DNA of 64,000 bases, from NCBI RefSeq assembly GCF_000745235.1, contig NZ_JQNL01000001.1:2418001-2482000 (forward strand), in the 5' to 3' direction. Both the position numbers and the translations under genes were made by a program. Shown one piece after another: positions 8,035 to 16,724 of this stretch. The first letter of the stretch is position 1, and each line of letters opens with the position of its first letter. The notes below the pieces were generated by a model that saw nothing but the letters and a program-made list of their open reading frames with translations, ran no database searches and was not told the origin of the DNA. This stretch comes from Luteibacter mycovicinus. Its GTDB lineage: Bacteria; Pseudomonadota; Gammaproteobacteria; Xanthomonadales; Rhodanobacteraceae.

Positions 8035-10643
8035 CGGCGGACCACGCCGCCGATGCCACCGGAAATGAGGCTGGCGACGTTGGCCAGGGCCAGCGGCAGC
8101 GCGATACCGCCGGGCACCGCGATATAGCGCGGTTCCCATTCGGGGTCGAACTTGTCTTTGTAGCGATGCAGGCCACGGAAATTGTAGAAGCGCTCACCGC
8201 GGCCGAACACCATGGCGCCGAAACGGCTCCAGAGCGGCGCGGTACGGCGGTTCTGCAAGCCGGACAACGGCGCCATGCCGAGATTGAACCAGCGATAGCC
8301 CTGAGCCTTCGACCAGACCATCAGCTCGATGAACAGGAAGTCCATGATGCCGGAGGGACCGTCGGGAAGGTGGCGCATGAGGTCCACGGAGGCTTCTTCC
8401 ATCGACTCGGTGAGGAACATGTTGGCGAACGCGACCGGCTCGTCGCCCTGCCAGACGACGGCCATCGGTGTGCGACAAAGATAACGCTCGTCGAACAGAC
8501 CGAGGGAAAAACGCTTCTCGCGGACCTTCTTGTCGTGCATCCAGGCGTCGGAAATCGCCTTGAGGCGCGGCAGCAACGCGGGTACGCCCTCGGCGGGAAC
8601 GATCTCCATGCGCAGGCCGTCGCGCTGCAACTTGTTCACGGTGCCGCGCAGCGTCTTCTTCGACTTGCCGTCGAGGTTGAACGTTTCCAGCCGTACCCGT
8701 GCTTCCTCGCCGATCTTCAGCAGGCTCATGCCCACGTCGAGATACAGGTCCAGATCTTCCGGGCGCACCTGGTAGAACAGGGGCCAGCCGCCGGCGCGCT
8801 CGCATTCCTCGCGGAAGCTCCACACCAGTTCACGGCGCGCGTCCTCGTCGGTGCCGACGGGGTCGCCCATGGCGACCCAGCTGCGTCCTTCCACGTCGTA
8901 CATGATGAAGGCGCGGTCGTCCGGTGCGAACCGCAGCATCTTGTCGCCGACCAGCGCCAGATGGGCCTGGGCGGAGTCGAACGACTTCACCAGCGGCAAG
9001 GCGCGCGCGATCTCCGCCTCGCCGGGACGGGTGCGTCGGGTACGCGCCGGGCGGATCAGATTGGCCAGACCGAACAACAGCAGCGCGGCCATGGCGCCGA
9101 CCAGCGCGCGAAGTGCCCGCGGCGCACCGCCGTGGCGGAAACTGAACTCCCACCACAGGTTGTTGCTGTATTCGACGTGCTTGAAGCTGAAGAAGACCAG
9201 CCAGGTCGAGCACGCCAGAACGGCGCCGATCGCCAGCACCCAGCCGGGCGAGAAGCTGGCGCGGAACAGCGACGCACGGCGGTAGAAATGGCGGTGGGCC
9301 GGTGCCAGCGCCAGGGCGAGCAACGACAGCAGCGTGGCCTCCTCGTAGTCGATGCCCTTGAGCATCGAGAGGACGGCGCCGAGTACCAGCAGCACCAGCG
9401 TCAGGACGTAGGCCGCGTCCAGGCGGCGCTGCAGACCGCGCGCGAGGATCAGCAGCATCATGCCGACGACGCTGGAAAGGAAGTGCGAGACCTCCACCAG
9501 TGGCAGCGGGACGAAGCCGCGCAGGATTTCCATGCGCCCGGGGATCGCCAGGGTGGCACCCGAGAACAGGAGGACCGCGCCGGCAACCAGGGTCAGCCCG
9601 GCGAAGAACGGCGGCAACAGGCCGCTGAACCACGGCGTGATGAGGGCGGCGTGGCGCAGCGCGCGGATCTCCCTCCAGACCACCAGCACGGTCGCCGCGC
9701 ACAGCGGCAACAGGTAATAGACGGCGCGGAAGACAGTCAGCGAGCCGAGGATCGGAGCCTCGAGCCCGTGGTTACCCGTCGCGCCGAAGCCGGCCAGCAT
9801 CACCGCTTCGAACACACCCAGCCCGCCGGGCACATGGCTGATCAGGCCGGCCATCTGGGCCAGCACGAAGATCGCCAGAAAGTGACCGAAACCCGCCGAG
9901 ATCTCCTGCGGCATCAGCACGTAGAGCACACCGGCCGCCAGGCCCCAGTCGAGCGCGCCGATCAGAATCTGCCGTGCCGCCATGGCCGGCGTCGGCGTGT
10001 TGATCGCCCAGCGCCAGATACGGATGGGGCGGCGCACGGTGACCGAGGCGACGAACCAGGCCAGCGGCACCAGCGACAGGACGATGGCCAGAGGGATGCG
10101 CAGGCCCGACAGCGGCACGTCCGGCGGAATGGGCACCAGCAGCAGGGTGACGCCCGTCAGCGCGCACAGGCCGAGCCAGAAGCTCAGGGTCGTATAGAGC
10201 ACCACGCGGGCGATCTCACCCGGCGTCAGGCCCGCCTGCACGTAGAAGCGGTAGCGGATCGAGCCGGAAACGAGCAGCGACATGCCCAGCGCGTTGGAGA
10301 AGGCATAGCTGATGAACGAGATCAGCCCCACGCGCTTGGGCGGCAGCCGTTTACCGACGCTGGCCAGACCGAACCAGTCGTAAAGCGTCATCACGGCGAA
10401 ACCGGCGCCGGTCAGCAGCACGGCGAGGGCGATATCGCTGTTGGGCAGCGCGTGGACATAGCCGCCGATCTGGCGGTAGGTCACTTCGCTGGCCATCGAC
10501 TTGAGCGCCCAGAGGGCGAGGCAGAGCAGTACGACGGACAGCAACGGGCCGCCGGCACGACGGATCAGCGTCGCGTACAGCGCAGGCTTGGTGGCCAGGG
10601 GTTGATCGGTCGTCGGGAGCTCCGCCCTTGTTTCTTCTCCCAC
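8031..10643 (-). CDS. mprF: Bifunctional phosphatidylglycerol lysyltransferase/flippase MprF
   Basis: An 870-residue membrane protein. The N-terminal two thirds holds many membrane helices of the flippase region, with the HVPGGLGVFE motif. The C-terminal third is a cytosolic GNAT-fold synthase (DUF2156), for example FAPDDRAFIMYDVEGRSW, GDPVG, FNLGMAPLSGL and FYNFRGLHRYKDKFDP. It transfers an amino acid (lysine or alanine) from tRNA to phosphatidylglycerol and moves the product outward, lowering surface charge and raising resistance to cationic peptides. No ATG lies between residue 1 and the first helix, so I use the GTG at 10643, which gives the family's usual length; GGGAG lies upstream. It forms an operon with acvB (4-bp overlap) and diverges from the LtaS-like gene. 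The amino acid donor cannot be told from sequence. Confidence 0.93.
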   Translation of the reverse strand: MGEETRAELPTTDQPLATKPALYATLIRRAGGPLLSVVLLCLALWALKSMASEVTYRQIGGYVHALPNSDIALAVLLTGAGFAVMTLYDWFGLASVGKRLPPKRVGLISFISYAFSNALGMSLLVSGSIRYRFYVQAGLTPGEIARVVLYTTLSFWLGLCALTGVTLLLVPIPPDVPLSGLRIPLAIVLSLVPLAWFVASVTVRRPIRIWRWAINTPTPAMAARQILIGALDWGLAAGVLYVLMPQEISAGFGHFLAIFVLAQMAGLISHVPGGLGVFEAVMLAGFGATGNHGLEAPILGSLTVFRAVYYLLPLCAATVLVVWREIRALRHAALITPWFSGLLPPFFAGLTLVAGAVLLFSGATLAIPGRMEILRGFVPLPLVEVSHFLSSVVGMMLLILARGLQRRLDAAYVLTLVLLVLGAVLSMLKGIDYEEATLLSLLALALAPAHRHFYRRASLFRASFSPGWVLAIGAVLACSTWLVFFSFKHVEYSNNLWWEFSFRHGGAPRALRALVGAMAALLLFGLANLIRPARTRRTRPGEAEIARALPLVKSFDSAQAHLALVGDKMLRFAPDDRAFIMYDVEGRSWVAMGDPVGTDEDARRELVWSFREECERAGGWPLFYQVRPEDLDLYLDVGMSLLKIGEEARVRLETFNLDGKSKKTLRGTVNKLQRDGLRMEIVPAEGVPALLPRLKAISDAWMHDKKVREKRFSLGLFDERYLCRTPMAVVWQGDEPVAFANMFLTESMEEASVDLMRHLPDGPSGIMDFLFIELMVWSKAQGYRWFNLGMAPLSGLQNRRTAPLWSRFGAMVFGRGERFYNFRGLHRYKDKFDPEWEPRYIAVPGGIALPLALANVASLISGGIGGVVRR

Positions 10644-10722
10644 GGTGCCGTGGCTCCCAGTCGTATCGATCCTAAGACTGCGTAGGTTGCCACAAGGCGC
10701 GTTCTCGCGGCAGATCGGCTTT

Positions 10723-10765
10723 TCCTGCGAGGCCGGAATCGCATCTTTATCCTGCGAAGCTGGAA
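10723..10765. promoter_or_regulatory. Tandem 16-bp direct repeat in the mprF/LtaS-like divergent promoter region
   Basis: TCCTGCGAGGCCGGAA (10723-10738) and TCCTGCGAAGCTGGAA (10750-10765) match at 14 of 16 positions and start 27 bp apart. They lie between two divergent envelope-lipid genes and could bind a shared regulator. Confidence 0.35.
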
Positions 10766-10857
10766 CTAAGCTCCGGGAAAGCCAGACGTAAGCCCGCGTG
10801 CATACGCTCATGGCCGATCCTGGCCGTGCACCGGCCGGCTTTTTCTTGCGAGGCGTC

Positions 10858-12834
10858 ATGACCCCTGTTTCCTCCGCGCCAGGCGCCCTTCGCCAGCGCT
10901 TCCGGCCGTTGCTGTGGTTCGGCATCCTGTTCGTCGGCGTCGCCTTCCTCGTCCGCCTGGTCCTCCTGATCAAGACGGGACACGAGGTTCCGGCCAGCCC
11001 GGCCAAGTGGCTGTACCTGTTCCTGATCGGCTTCGGCTACGACGTGGTCGAGTTCGTCTATTTCGCCTGGCCCATGCTGCTGGTGCTCTGGCTGTTGCCG
11101 CGGCGCGCCTACGTCTCGCGCTGGGGCCAGCGGATCTTCCTCGGCTTCTGTTTCGTGCTCGCCTTCTTCGTGCTTTACCTGGCGGCGGCCGAGCTGGTGT
11201 TCTGGGGTGAGTTCAGCGCGCGATTCAACTTCATCGCGGTGGACTATCTGGTCTACACCCACGAGGTCGTCGGCAACATCCGCGAGTCGTACCCGATCGT
11301 CACCTGGTCGCTCATGCTGCTGGCCGCCACCATCGCCCTGATCTTCTTCAGCCGCCACGCGCTGGCGGCGCGAGACGATGGTTCGCGCTTCAGCGCCCGC
11401 AGTGTGGTGGTCGGCGTCTGGCTGGTACTGACCGTTGTCGTCAGCTTCGCCGTCGACGGCTCCATGAAGGACCGCTCGGACAACAACTACGTCAACGAAC
11501 TGGCCGGTAACGGGCCTTACCAGTTCTTCGCCGCGTTTCGCGAAAACGAACTCGACTATGCCAAGTACTACCCGACATTGCCGGACAAGGCGATGTTCGC
11601 CAACCTCCGCGCGCAGCTGAAGACGCCGGACGCGACGTTCACCAGCGACGATCCGATGGATATCACGCGCACCATCGCCGGTGACGGCCCCGAGCAGAAG
11701 CTCAATGTCGTGCTGATCAGCGTCGAAAGCCTCTCCGGCGACTACGTCGAAGGCCTCGATGTCAGCAAGCACAAGCACCTGATGCCCAACCTGGATGCGC
11801 TGGCCTCGAAGAGCCTGTTCTTCAGCCAGCTCTATGCCAACGGTACGCGTACGGTGCGCGGGCTCGAAGCGCTGGCGCTGTCCGTGCCGCCGACCCCGGG
11901 CGAATCCATCGTCAAGCGGCCGGACAACGAAAACCTCTGGTCGCTCGCGGACGTGTTCAACGCGAAGGGCTATGCCTCCGAGTTCCTCTACGGCGGCTAT
12001 GGCTACTTCGACAACATGAACCACTTCTTCGCCAGCAATGGCTATACCGCGGTGGATCGCAATGCCATCGACAGCAAGGACATCCACACGGAGAACGTCT
12101 GGGGTGTGGCCGACGAGGACCTGTTCACGCTGGTGATCAAGCGTATGGACGACGCGTATGCCAAAGGCAAGCCGTATTTCGGCCACGTCATGACGACGTC
12201 CAATCATCGCCCGTTTACTTTCCCCGAGGGGCGCGTCAACCTGCCCCAGGGCCGTCGCACCGCGGCGGTGGCGTACACCGACTGGGCGCTGGGTGACTTC
12301 CTCAGGCGCGCCGCGACGAAACCCTGGTTCAGGGACACGATCTTCGTCATCACCGCGGACCATTGCGCCACCAGCGCGGGCAAGACGAGCCTGCCGGTCG
12401 ATCGTTACCACATCCCGCTGTACATCTACTCGCCGGCACACATCGCACCGGGCCGCGTGGATCGGCTCATGAGCCAGATCGATATCCCGCCGACGATCCT
12501 CGGCCTGCTGCATTTCAGTTACGCGTCGCGCTTCTACGGCTATGACCTGTTCAAGCTGGAGCCGGGCCGCGAGCGTGCCTTCATCAGCACCTATCAGGAG
12601 CTGGGTTACCTGCACGGTGAGACCCTGACCTCGCTGGTGCCGCGTCAGCCGGTAAAGGAAATGCTGCCGCAGCGGGCGACGGGCGATGCCACGCCGGTGA
12701 AGACCTTCGATCAGGCGGACGCGGATGCGGCGATCACGTACTACCAGTCGGCGGCGTATCTGTTTACCAACGGCTTGATGAAGCACGGAGCGCCCCACCA
12801 GACGGCCGCGACAACCTCACCCGGCTCCTTGTAG
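10858..12834 (+). CDS. LtaS-like phosphoglycerol transferase / sulfatase-family membrane protein
   Basis: A 658-residue protein with about five N-terminal membrane helices and a large periplasmic alkaline-phosphatase/sulfatase domain (Pfam Sulfatase) beginning near NVVLISVESLSGDY. The nucleophile Thr sits in the diagnostic ANGTRTVRGLEAL motif; later metal-site motifs include ADHCATSAG and FGHVMTTSNHRPF. Relatives are lipoteichoic acid synthase LtaS and the OpgB/MdoB phosphoglycerol transferases, which move glycerol-phosphate from phosphatidylglycerol to a glycan. In a Gram-negative cell an OpgB-like role on periplasmic glucans is plausible. ATG 10858 follows an AGG-containing ribosome site. 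Its stop codon TAG is part of a REP-like element. Product chemistry is inferred from the family. Confidence 0.85.
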   Translation: MTPVSSAPGALRQRFRPLLWFGILFVGVAFLVRLVLLIKTGHEVPASPAKWLYLFLIGFGYDVVEFVYFAWPMLLVLWLLPRRAYVSRWGQRIFLGFCFVLAFFVLYLAAAELVFWGEFSARFNFIAVDYLVYTHEVVGNIRESYPIVTWSLMLLAATIALIFFSRHALAARDDGSRFSARSVVVGVWLVLTVVVSFAVDGSMKDRSDNNYVNELAGNGPYQFFAAFRENELDYAKYYPTLPDKAMFANLRAQLKTPDATFTSDDPMDITRTIAGDGPEQKLNVVLISVESLSGDYVEGLDVSKHKHLMPNLDALASKSLFFSQLYANGTRTVRGLEALALSVPPTPGESIVKRPDNENLWSLADVFNAKGYASEFLYGGYGYFDNMNHFFASNGYTAVDRNAIDSKDIHTENVWGVADEDLFTLVIKRMDDAYAKGKPYFGHVMTTSNHRPFTFPEGRVNLPQGRRTAAVAYTDWALGDFLRRAATKPWFRDTIFVITADHCATSAGKTSLPVDRYHIPLYIYSPAHIAPGRVDRLMSQIDIPPTILGLLHFSYASRFYGYDLFKLEPGRERAFISTYQELGYLHGETLTSLVPRQPVKEMLPQRATGDATPVKTFDQADADAAITYYQSAAYLFTNGLMKHGAPHQTAATTSPGSL

Positions 12835-12896
12835 GAGCGACCCTGGTCGCGACACCAGCGTGCCCGCAAGCCCCGTGTCGCGACCGATGGGTCGCG
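12831..12896. repeat. REP-like element at convergent 3' ends
   Basis: Begins GTAGGAGCGACC, the typical head of REP sequences in pseudomonads and xanthomonads. It contains an 11-bp perfect inverted repeat GGTCGCGACAC (12845-12855) / GTGTCGCGACC (12875-12885). It sits between two convergent genes and may act as a bidirectional transcription stop. The TAG at 12832-12834 is the stop codon of the upstream gene. Confidence 0.7.
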
Positions 12897-14333
12897 TCAG
12901 CGGCCCGATGCGGCGCGCTGGCGTACGTCGGCGAAGCTCCAGTCGCTCAGCAGTTCACCGTTTTCCCAGACGGTGACCATCGCTTCCTCCCAGCCGTGTT
13001 CCAGCTGATCGGCGGGTAGCGAGACCGCACCGTCCGGCAGCGCCACGGTGCGGTAGCTGCCGTACTCACGGTGCCGCACCAGCGTCATGCGGCCGCGCTT
13101 GGACATCTTGCCCTGATCGGTGACGGGGTCTTTCCAGACATCGCGCCACTCGCCGTCGATGCGTGCGGCGGAACATTTCAGGGCGAACTTCTGCGTGTCG
13201 CGGGTGAGCTTCTGCAGCAACGCGCCACCCATGCCGAAGGCCAGGTTGTCCGCCGAATACCCGGCCGCGCTGAGTCGTTCGAGGATCGCCCGGATGCTGC
13301 CGGGGTTGACGCCGTCGCCCTGGATCACGCGGACGTGGTTGAGCACGCGGTAACCCTTCGCGTTGACCGTGCTGCCGAAGGCGTCGTTGAGCAGGCTGAC
13401 GCAGCGATGGACCACCTCGACCGGATCGCCGGAGTCGGGACGTATGACGACGGTGGCACCGGAGGCGATGACGTCGTCGCGCAGTGTCTTGCCCCAGTGC
13501 TCGCCGATCGCGTGATAGATGTCGTAACTGTCCGACACGACGGCGACGAGCGACCCGGGTTTCGCGAAGCGCCTTAGCATGTTCCGGTAGGCGTCCACTT
13601 CGTGTTCGCGACCCCAGCTGGTGATCGTGCTGTGCTCGGCGGCGGGTATCGAATAACCCGCCATGGGCTCGCCGTAGAACGCACGTGCGGCGAGCACGCC
13701 CGACACCGTATCCGTGCCCATGAAGTTGACCAGGTGCGCCATGCCGCCGAGGCCGGCGGATTCCGCGCTGGAGACGCCGCGCGCGCCGAAGTCGTGCAGC
13801 TTGAAGGGAATCTGTCCGGCGGGATCGTCCGAGGTTTTCTCCAGGTAGTGCAGGATGGTCCGGCGTGCCTGCCAGCTGATGGTCGAAACCGTCACCGGAT
13901 ACCAGAGGCGCAGCAGCAGGGTCTCGAGGTAAGACGGCAGCCAGTAGGCTTCGGGGTCCGTGGATTCGATCGTGACGAGCGCCTGGTGCGTCGGCACGAC
14001 ATGGCCTTCCGGAACGGCGCGTATACGTACAGGCAGGCGACCGCCGTGGACATCCACGATGCGGCGCCAGCCGTCTTCATTGAAAGGTTCGCCATGCGCG
14101 GCGAAGAAGTCGCGCGCCTCGTCGACATGGGCGTGGGTGACGATGCGCCCCAGCTGAGACTTGAGGATGGCCTGCAGGCCGAAAAACACCGTGCTCTCGT
14201 ACGTGCCGCCGCGCGATTCCACGTAGAAGAACGTGGCGTCCGTCCCGGGCGGGTACTGCAGCCAGTGGCTGGCCTTGTAGCTGTCGGTGTCGAGAACGGG
14301 GTTGTCGAGATACGCGGTGCTGTGGGTCGTCAT
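12897..14333 (-). CDS. nadV: Nicotinamide phosphoribosyltransferase (NAMPT/NadV)
   Basis: A 478-residue type II phosphoribosyltransferase that makes nicotinamide mononucleotide from nicotinamide and PRPP, feeding NAD salvage without deamidation. Recognisable stretches are LDTDSYKASHWLQYPPG near the N-terminus, KLHDFGARGVSS, the catalytic-His region IPAAEHSTITSWG and the PRPP-site RPDSGDPVEVV. Length and motif order match human NAMPT and bacterial NadV. The ATG at 14333 was chosen over 14345 because it yields MTTHSTAYLDNPVL directly before the conserved start. No NMN adenylyltransferase or other NAD gene is adjacent; it lies between a REP-like element and the convergently oriented LtaS-like gene on one side and the co-oriented pirin gene on the other. 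Confidence 0.93.
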   Translation of the reverse strand: MTTHSTAYLDNPVLDTDSYKASHWLQYPPGTDATFFYVESRGGTYESTVFFGLQAILKSQLGRIVTHAHVDEARDFFAAHGEPFNEDGWRRIVDVHGGRLPVRIRAVPEGHVVPTHQALVTIESTDPEAYWLPSYLETLLLRLWYPVTVSTISWQARRTILHYLEKTSDDPAGQIPFKLHDFGARGVSSAESAGLGGMAHLVNFMGTDTVSGVLAARAFYGEPMAGYSIPAAEHSTITSWGREHEVDAYRNMLRRFAKPGSLVAVVSDSYDIYHAIGEHWGKTLRDDVIASGATVVIRPDSGDPVEVVHRCVSLLNDAFGSTVNAKGYRVLNHVRVIQGDGVNPGSIRAILERLSAAGYSADNLAFGMGGALLQKLTRDTQKFALKCSAARIDGEWRDVWKDPVTDQGKMSKRGRMTLVRHREYGSYRTVALPDGAVSLPADQLEHGWEEAMVTVWENGELLSDWSFADVRQRAASGR

Positions 14334-14359
14334 GACCCACAGCATACCTCCGGCGCGAC

Positions 14360-15061
14360 TCAGGCCGCGGTATCCACCAGGACCAGTTCCGCATCGGTCG
14401 TCGCGGTGATGCTCAGGCGGGTCTCGTCGCGGATCGCGGCGCCATCGCCCTTGTTCAGCGCCTGGCCGTTGATCTGGACGCTACCGGCCGCCGGCACCAT
14501 ATACGCGTAGCGACCTTCGCCCAGCGCGTATTCCACCGTCTCGCCCGCCTTGACGCTGGCGCCCAGCACGCGGGCGTCGGTGCGGATCGGCAAGGCGTCG
14601 CCGTCGCCGGCCATGCCGCTGGCCAGGGTGACGAACTGGCCCGAGCGCTCGCCCTTCGGGAACGGACGGGTACCCCACGACGGCGCCTTGCGCTCGCCGT
14701 CCGGGATGATCCAGATCTGGAAGATCCGGGTGGCGTCCGGTTCGGCGTTGTACTCGGCGTGACGGATGCCTGTGCCGGCGCTCATGACCTGCACGTCGCC
14801 GGCTTCGGTACGGCCCTTGTTGCCCAGGCTGTCTTCATGGGTGATCGCGCCTTCACGCACATAGGTGATGATCTCCATGTCCGAATGCGGGTGCGCCGGA
14901 AAACCGGTGCCTGCGGCGATGGTGTCGTCGTTCCAGACGCGGAGCGCGCCCCAGCCCATACGTTTCTGATCGTGGTACGACGCAAACGAGAAGTGGTGCT
15001 TCGCGTCGAGCCAACCGTGGTTGGCGCCGCCGAGGCTGGCGAAGCTGCGGACGTCGATCAT
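14360..15061 (-). CDS. Pirin family protein (YhaK-like bicupin)
   Basis: A 233-residue bicupin. The metal site of the N-terminal cupin is complete: His57 and His59 in HPHSD, His101 and Glu103 in GIRHAE, with the typical MSAGTG segment. Bacterial pirins of this class may show quercetin 2,3-dioxygenase activity or act as redox sensors, but biological substrates are usually unknown. GGGGAG precedes the ATG at 15061. The gene diverges from a luciferase-like oxidoreductase across 196 bp, an arrangement that suggests shared control of two redox-related genes. No regulator gene lies beside them. Family call firm, function open. Confidence 0.9.
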   Translation of the reverse strand: MIDVRSFASLGGANHGWLDAKHHFSFASYHDQKRMGWGALRVWNDDTIAAGTGFPAHPHSDMEIITYVREGAITHEDSLGNKGRTEAGDVQVMSAGTGIRHAEYNAEPDATRIFQIWIIPDGERKAPSWGTRPFPKGERSGQFVTLASGMAGDGDALPIRTDARVLGASVKAGETVEYALGEGRYAYMVPAAGSVQINGQALNKGDGAAIRDETRLSITATTDAELVLVDTAA

Positions 15062-15257
15062 GTCGTGCTCCCCCGGGATTACCGGACTGGATGAGTGAAT
15101 GGGTGTATTTTCCTCTTCCGCACGCGTTGCGGCGCATCGTTCACCGGAACGGATCGTTTCCCGGACGACCTCTTGAGGGTTGCAATCCGGGCCCCCGCGG
15201 CCCATCTGGAACGCATGGGCGGTCCGTCCGCCTCCCCACTTTCTGAGGTGTTCGCGG

Positions 15258-16265
15258 ATGATTCCGTTTTCGGTGCTCGACCTGTCCCCCGTTGCCCGTG
15301 GCTCCAACCCGGGCGAATCGCTGCGCAACTCGCGCGATCTCGCCCGCCACGCGGAGTCACTGGGTTTCCACCGATACTGGCTGGCCGAGCATCACAACAT
15401 GACCGGCATCGCCAGCGCGGCCACCTCGGTCGTGATCGGCTATATCGCGGAAGGGACGAGCACGATTCGCGTAGGCTCGGGCGGCGTCATGCTGCCCAAC
15501 CATGCGCCGCTGGTGATCGCCGAGCAGTTCGGTACGCTGGCCTCGCTATACCCGGGTCGTATCGACCTCGGTCTGGGTCGCGCACCGGGCACCGATCAGG
15601 GCACGGCCCGTGCGCTGCGTCGCTCCATGGGGCCCAGCGACGACCGTTTCCCGGACGACGTGCAGGAACTGCAGATGTTCCTGGGCCCGCAGCTGCCTGG
15701 TCAGACGGTGCGTGCCGTGCCGGGCATGGATACCAACGTGCCGATCTGGTTGCTGGGTTCCAGCCTGTTCAGCGCGCAGCTCGCCGCGCACCTCGGCCTG
15801 CCCTTTGCCTTCGCCTCGCATTTCGCGCCCGACATGATGATGAAGGCGCTCGAGGTCTACCGGCACATGTTCCGTCCGTCCGCCGTGCTCGATAAGCCCT
15901 ACGCGATGCTCGGCATCAACGTGGTCGCGGCCGACACGGATGAGGAAGCACGCAAGCTGTTCACCTCGCAACAGCAGGCGTTCTGGAATCTGCGTCGTGG
16001 CGCACCGGGTCTGTTGCCGCCGCCGGTGAATTCGATGGAGGGCGTGTGGACGCCGATGGAAAAGGCGCAGGTCGACCATGCGCTGTCGTGTGCCGTGGTC
16101 GGTTCGCCCGACAGCGTCCGCGACGGGCTCGAGGCGTTCATCGCGCGCACCGGTGCCGACGAGCTGATTATCACCGCCCAGATCTTCGATCACGAAGCAC
16201 GCAAGCGCTCGTACAGCATCGTGTCCGCGCAGCACGCGGTGCTGGCCGCTCGCGCCGCGGCCTGA
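15258..16265 (+). CDS. LLM-class flavin-dependent oxidoreductase (luciferase-like monooxygenase)
   Basis: A 335-residue TIM-barrel flavoenzyme of the bacterial luciferase-like family (YhbW type). Characteristic segments are [12 protein letters not shown] at the N-terminus, [57 protein letters not shown] and [11 protein letters not shown]. Such enzymes use reduced FMN and oxygen; the substrate cannot be predicted. ATG 15258 begins the conserved [11 protein letters not shown]; the upstream extension is not conserved in character. The PIN nuclease gene starts 7 bp after its stop, so the two are probably co-transcribed, although a functional link is not obvious. Confidence 0.9.
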   Translation: MIPFSVLDLSPVARGSNPGESLRNSRDLARHAESLGFHRYWLAEHHNMTGIASAATSVVIGYIAEGTSTIRVGSGGVMLPNHAPLVIAEQFGTLASLYPGRIDLGLGRAPGTDQGTARALRRSMGPSDDRFPDDVQELQMFLGPQLPGQTVRAVPGMDTNVPIWLLGSSLFSAQLAAHLGLPFAFASHFAPDMMMKALEVYRHMFRPSAVLDKPYAMLGINVVAADTDEEARKLFTSQQQAFWNLRRGAPGLLPPPVNSMEGVWTPMEKAQVDHALSCAVVGSPDSVRDGLEAFIARTGADELIITAQIFDHEARKRSYSIVSAQHAVLAARAAA

Positions 16266-16272
16266 GGCTCAC

Positions 16273-16692
16273 GTGCGCGTCGTCCTGGACACCAACGTCT
16301 GCCTCGACGCGTTCGTCTTCGGCGATCCGCGTGCCGCGACGCTGCTTGCGGCGATCGAGTCAGGCGACGTCGAGGCGGTGACGCGCGCGGATTGCCGCAA
16401 CGAATGGCTGGCGGTGCTGGACTATCGGGCGTTGAAGCTGGAACAGGCGCGACGCATGGCGGCCGAGATGTTCTTCGATCGCCTCGTCGCGGTGTTGCCC
16501 ACGGAAGTGCCCGCTGTGAAACCGCCCCGCTGCCGCGACCCGGACGACCAGAAGTTTCTCGAGCTGGCGATGGCATCCGGCGCCGCGGTGCTGTTCTCCC
16601 GCGACGCCGAGGTGTTGAAGCTCGGCAAGCGTACCGCGCGCGAAGGCTGGTTCCAGATCATGAAGCCCGAAGACTGGCAACGCACCCCGTAG
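16273..16692 (+). CDS. PIN-domain ribonuclease, putative orphan toxin
   Basis: A 139-residue PIN-domain protein of the 'putative toxin-antitoxin system toxin component, PIN family' type. Acidic active-site residues are in place: Asp6 (VVLDTNV), Glu44 (CRNEW), Asp89/91/92 (CRDPDDQKFLELA) and Asp111 (FSRDAEVL). PIN toxins cleave RNA and are normally paired with a small antitoxin just upstream; here the upstream neighbour is the flavin oxidoreductase, 7 bp away, and no antitoxin-sized frame is visible. It may be a solitary PIN nuclease with another role. The start is GTG at 16273. The stop TAG is part of a REP-like element. Confidence 0.82.
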   Translation: MRVVLDTNVCLDAFVFGDPRAATLLAAIESGDVEAVTRADCRNEWLAVLDYRALKLEQARRMAAEMFFDRLVAVLPTEVPAVKPPRCRDPDDQKFLELAMASGAAVLFSRDAEVLKLGKRTAREGWFQIMKPEDWQRTP

Positions 16693-16715
16693 GAGCGCGC
16701 CCCGCGCGCGAAAGC
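16689..16715. repeat. REP-like element
   Basis: GTAGGAGCG head followed by a GC-rich inverted repeat (GCGCG ... CGCGC) between convergent genes. TAG at 16690-16692 is the stop codon of the PIN gene. It shares its head and position class with the element at 12831. Confidence 0.6.
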
Positions 16716-16724
16716 CCGTCTACC

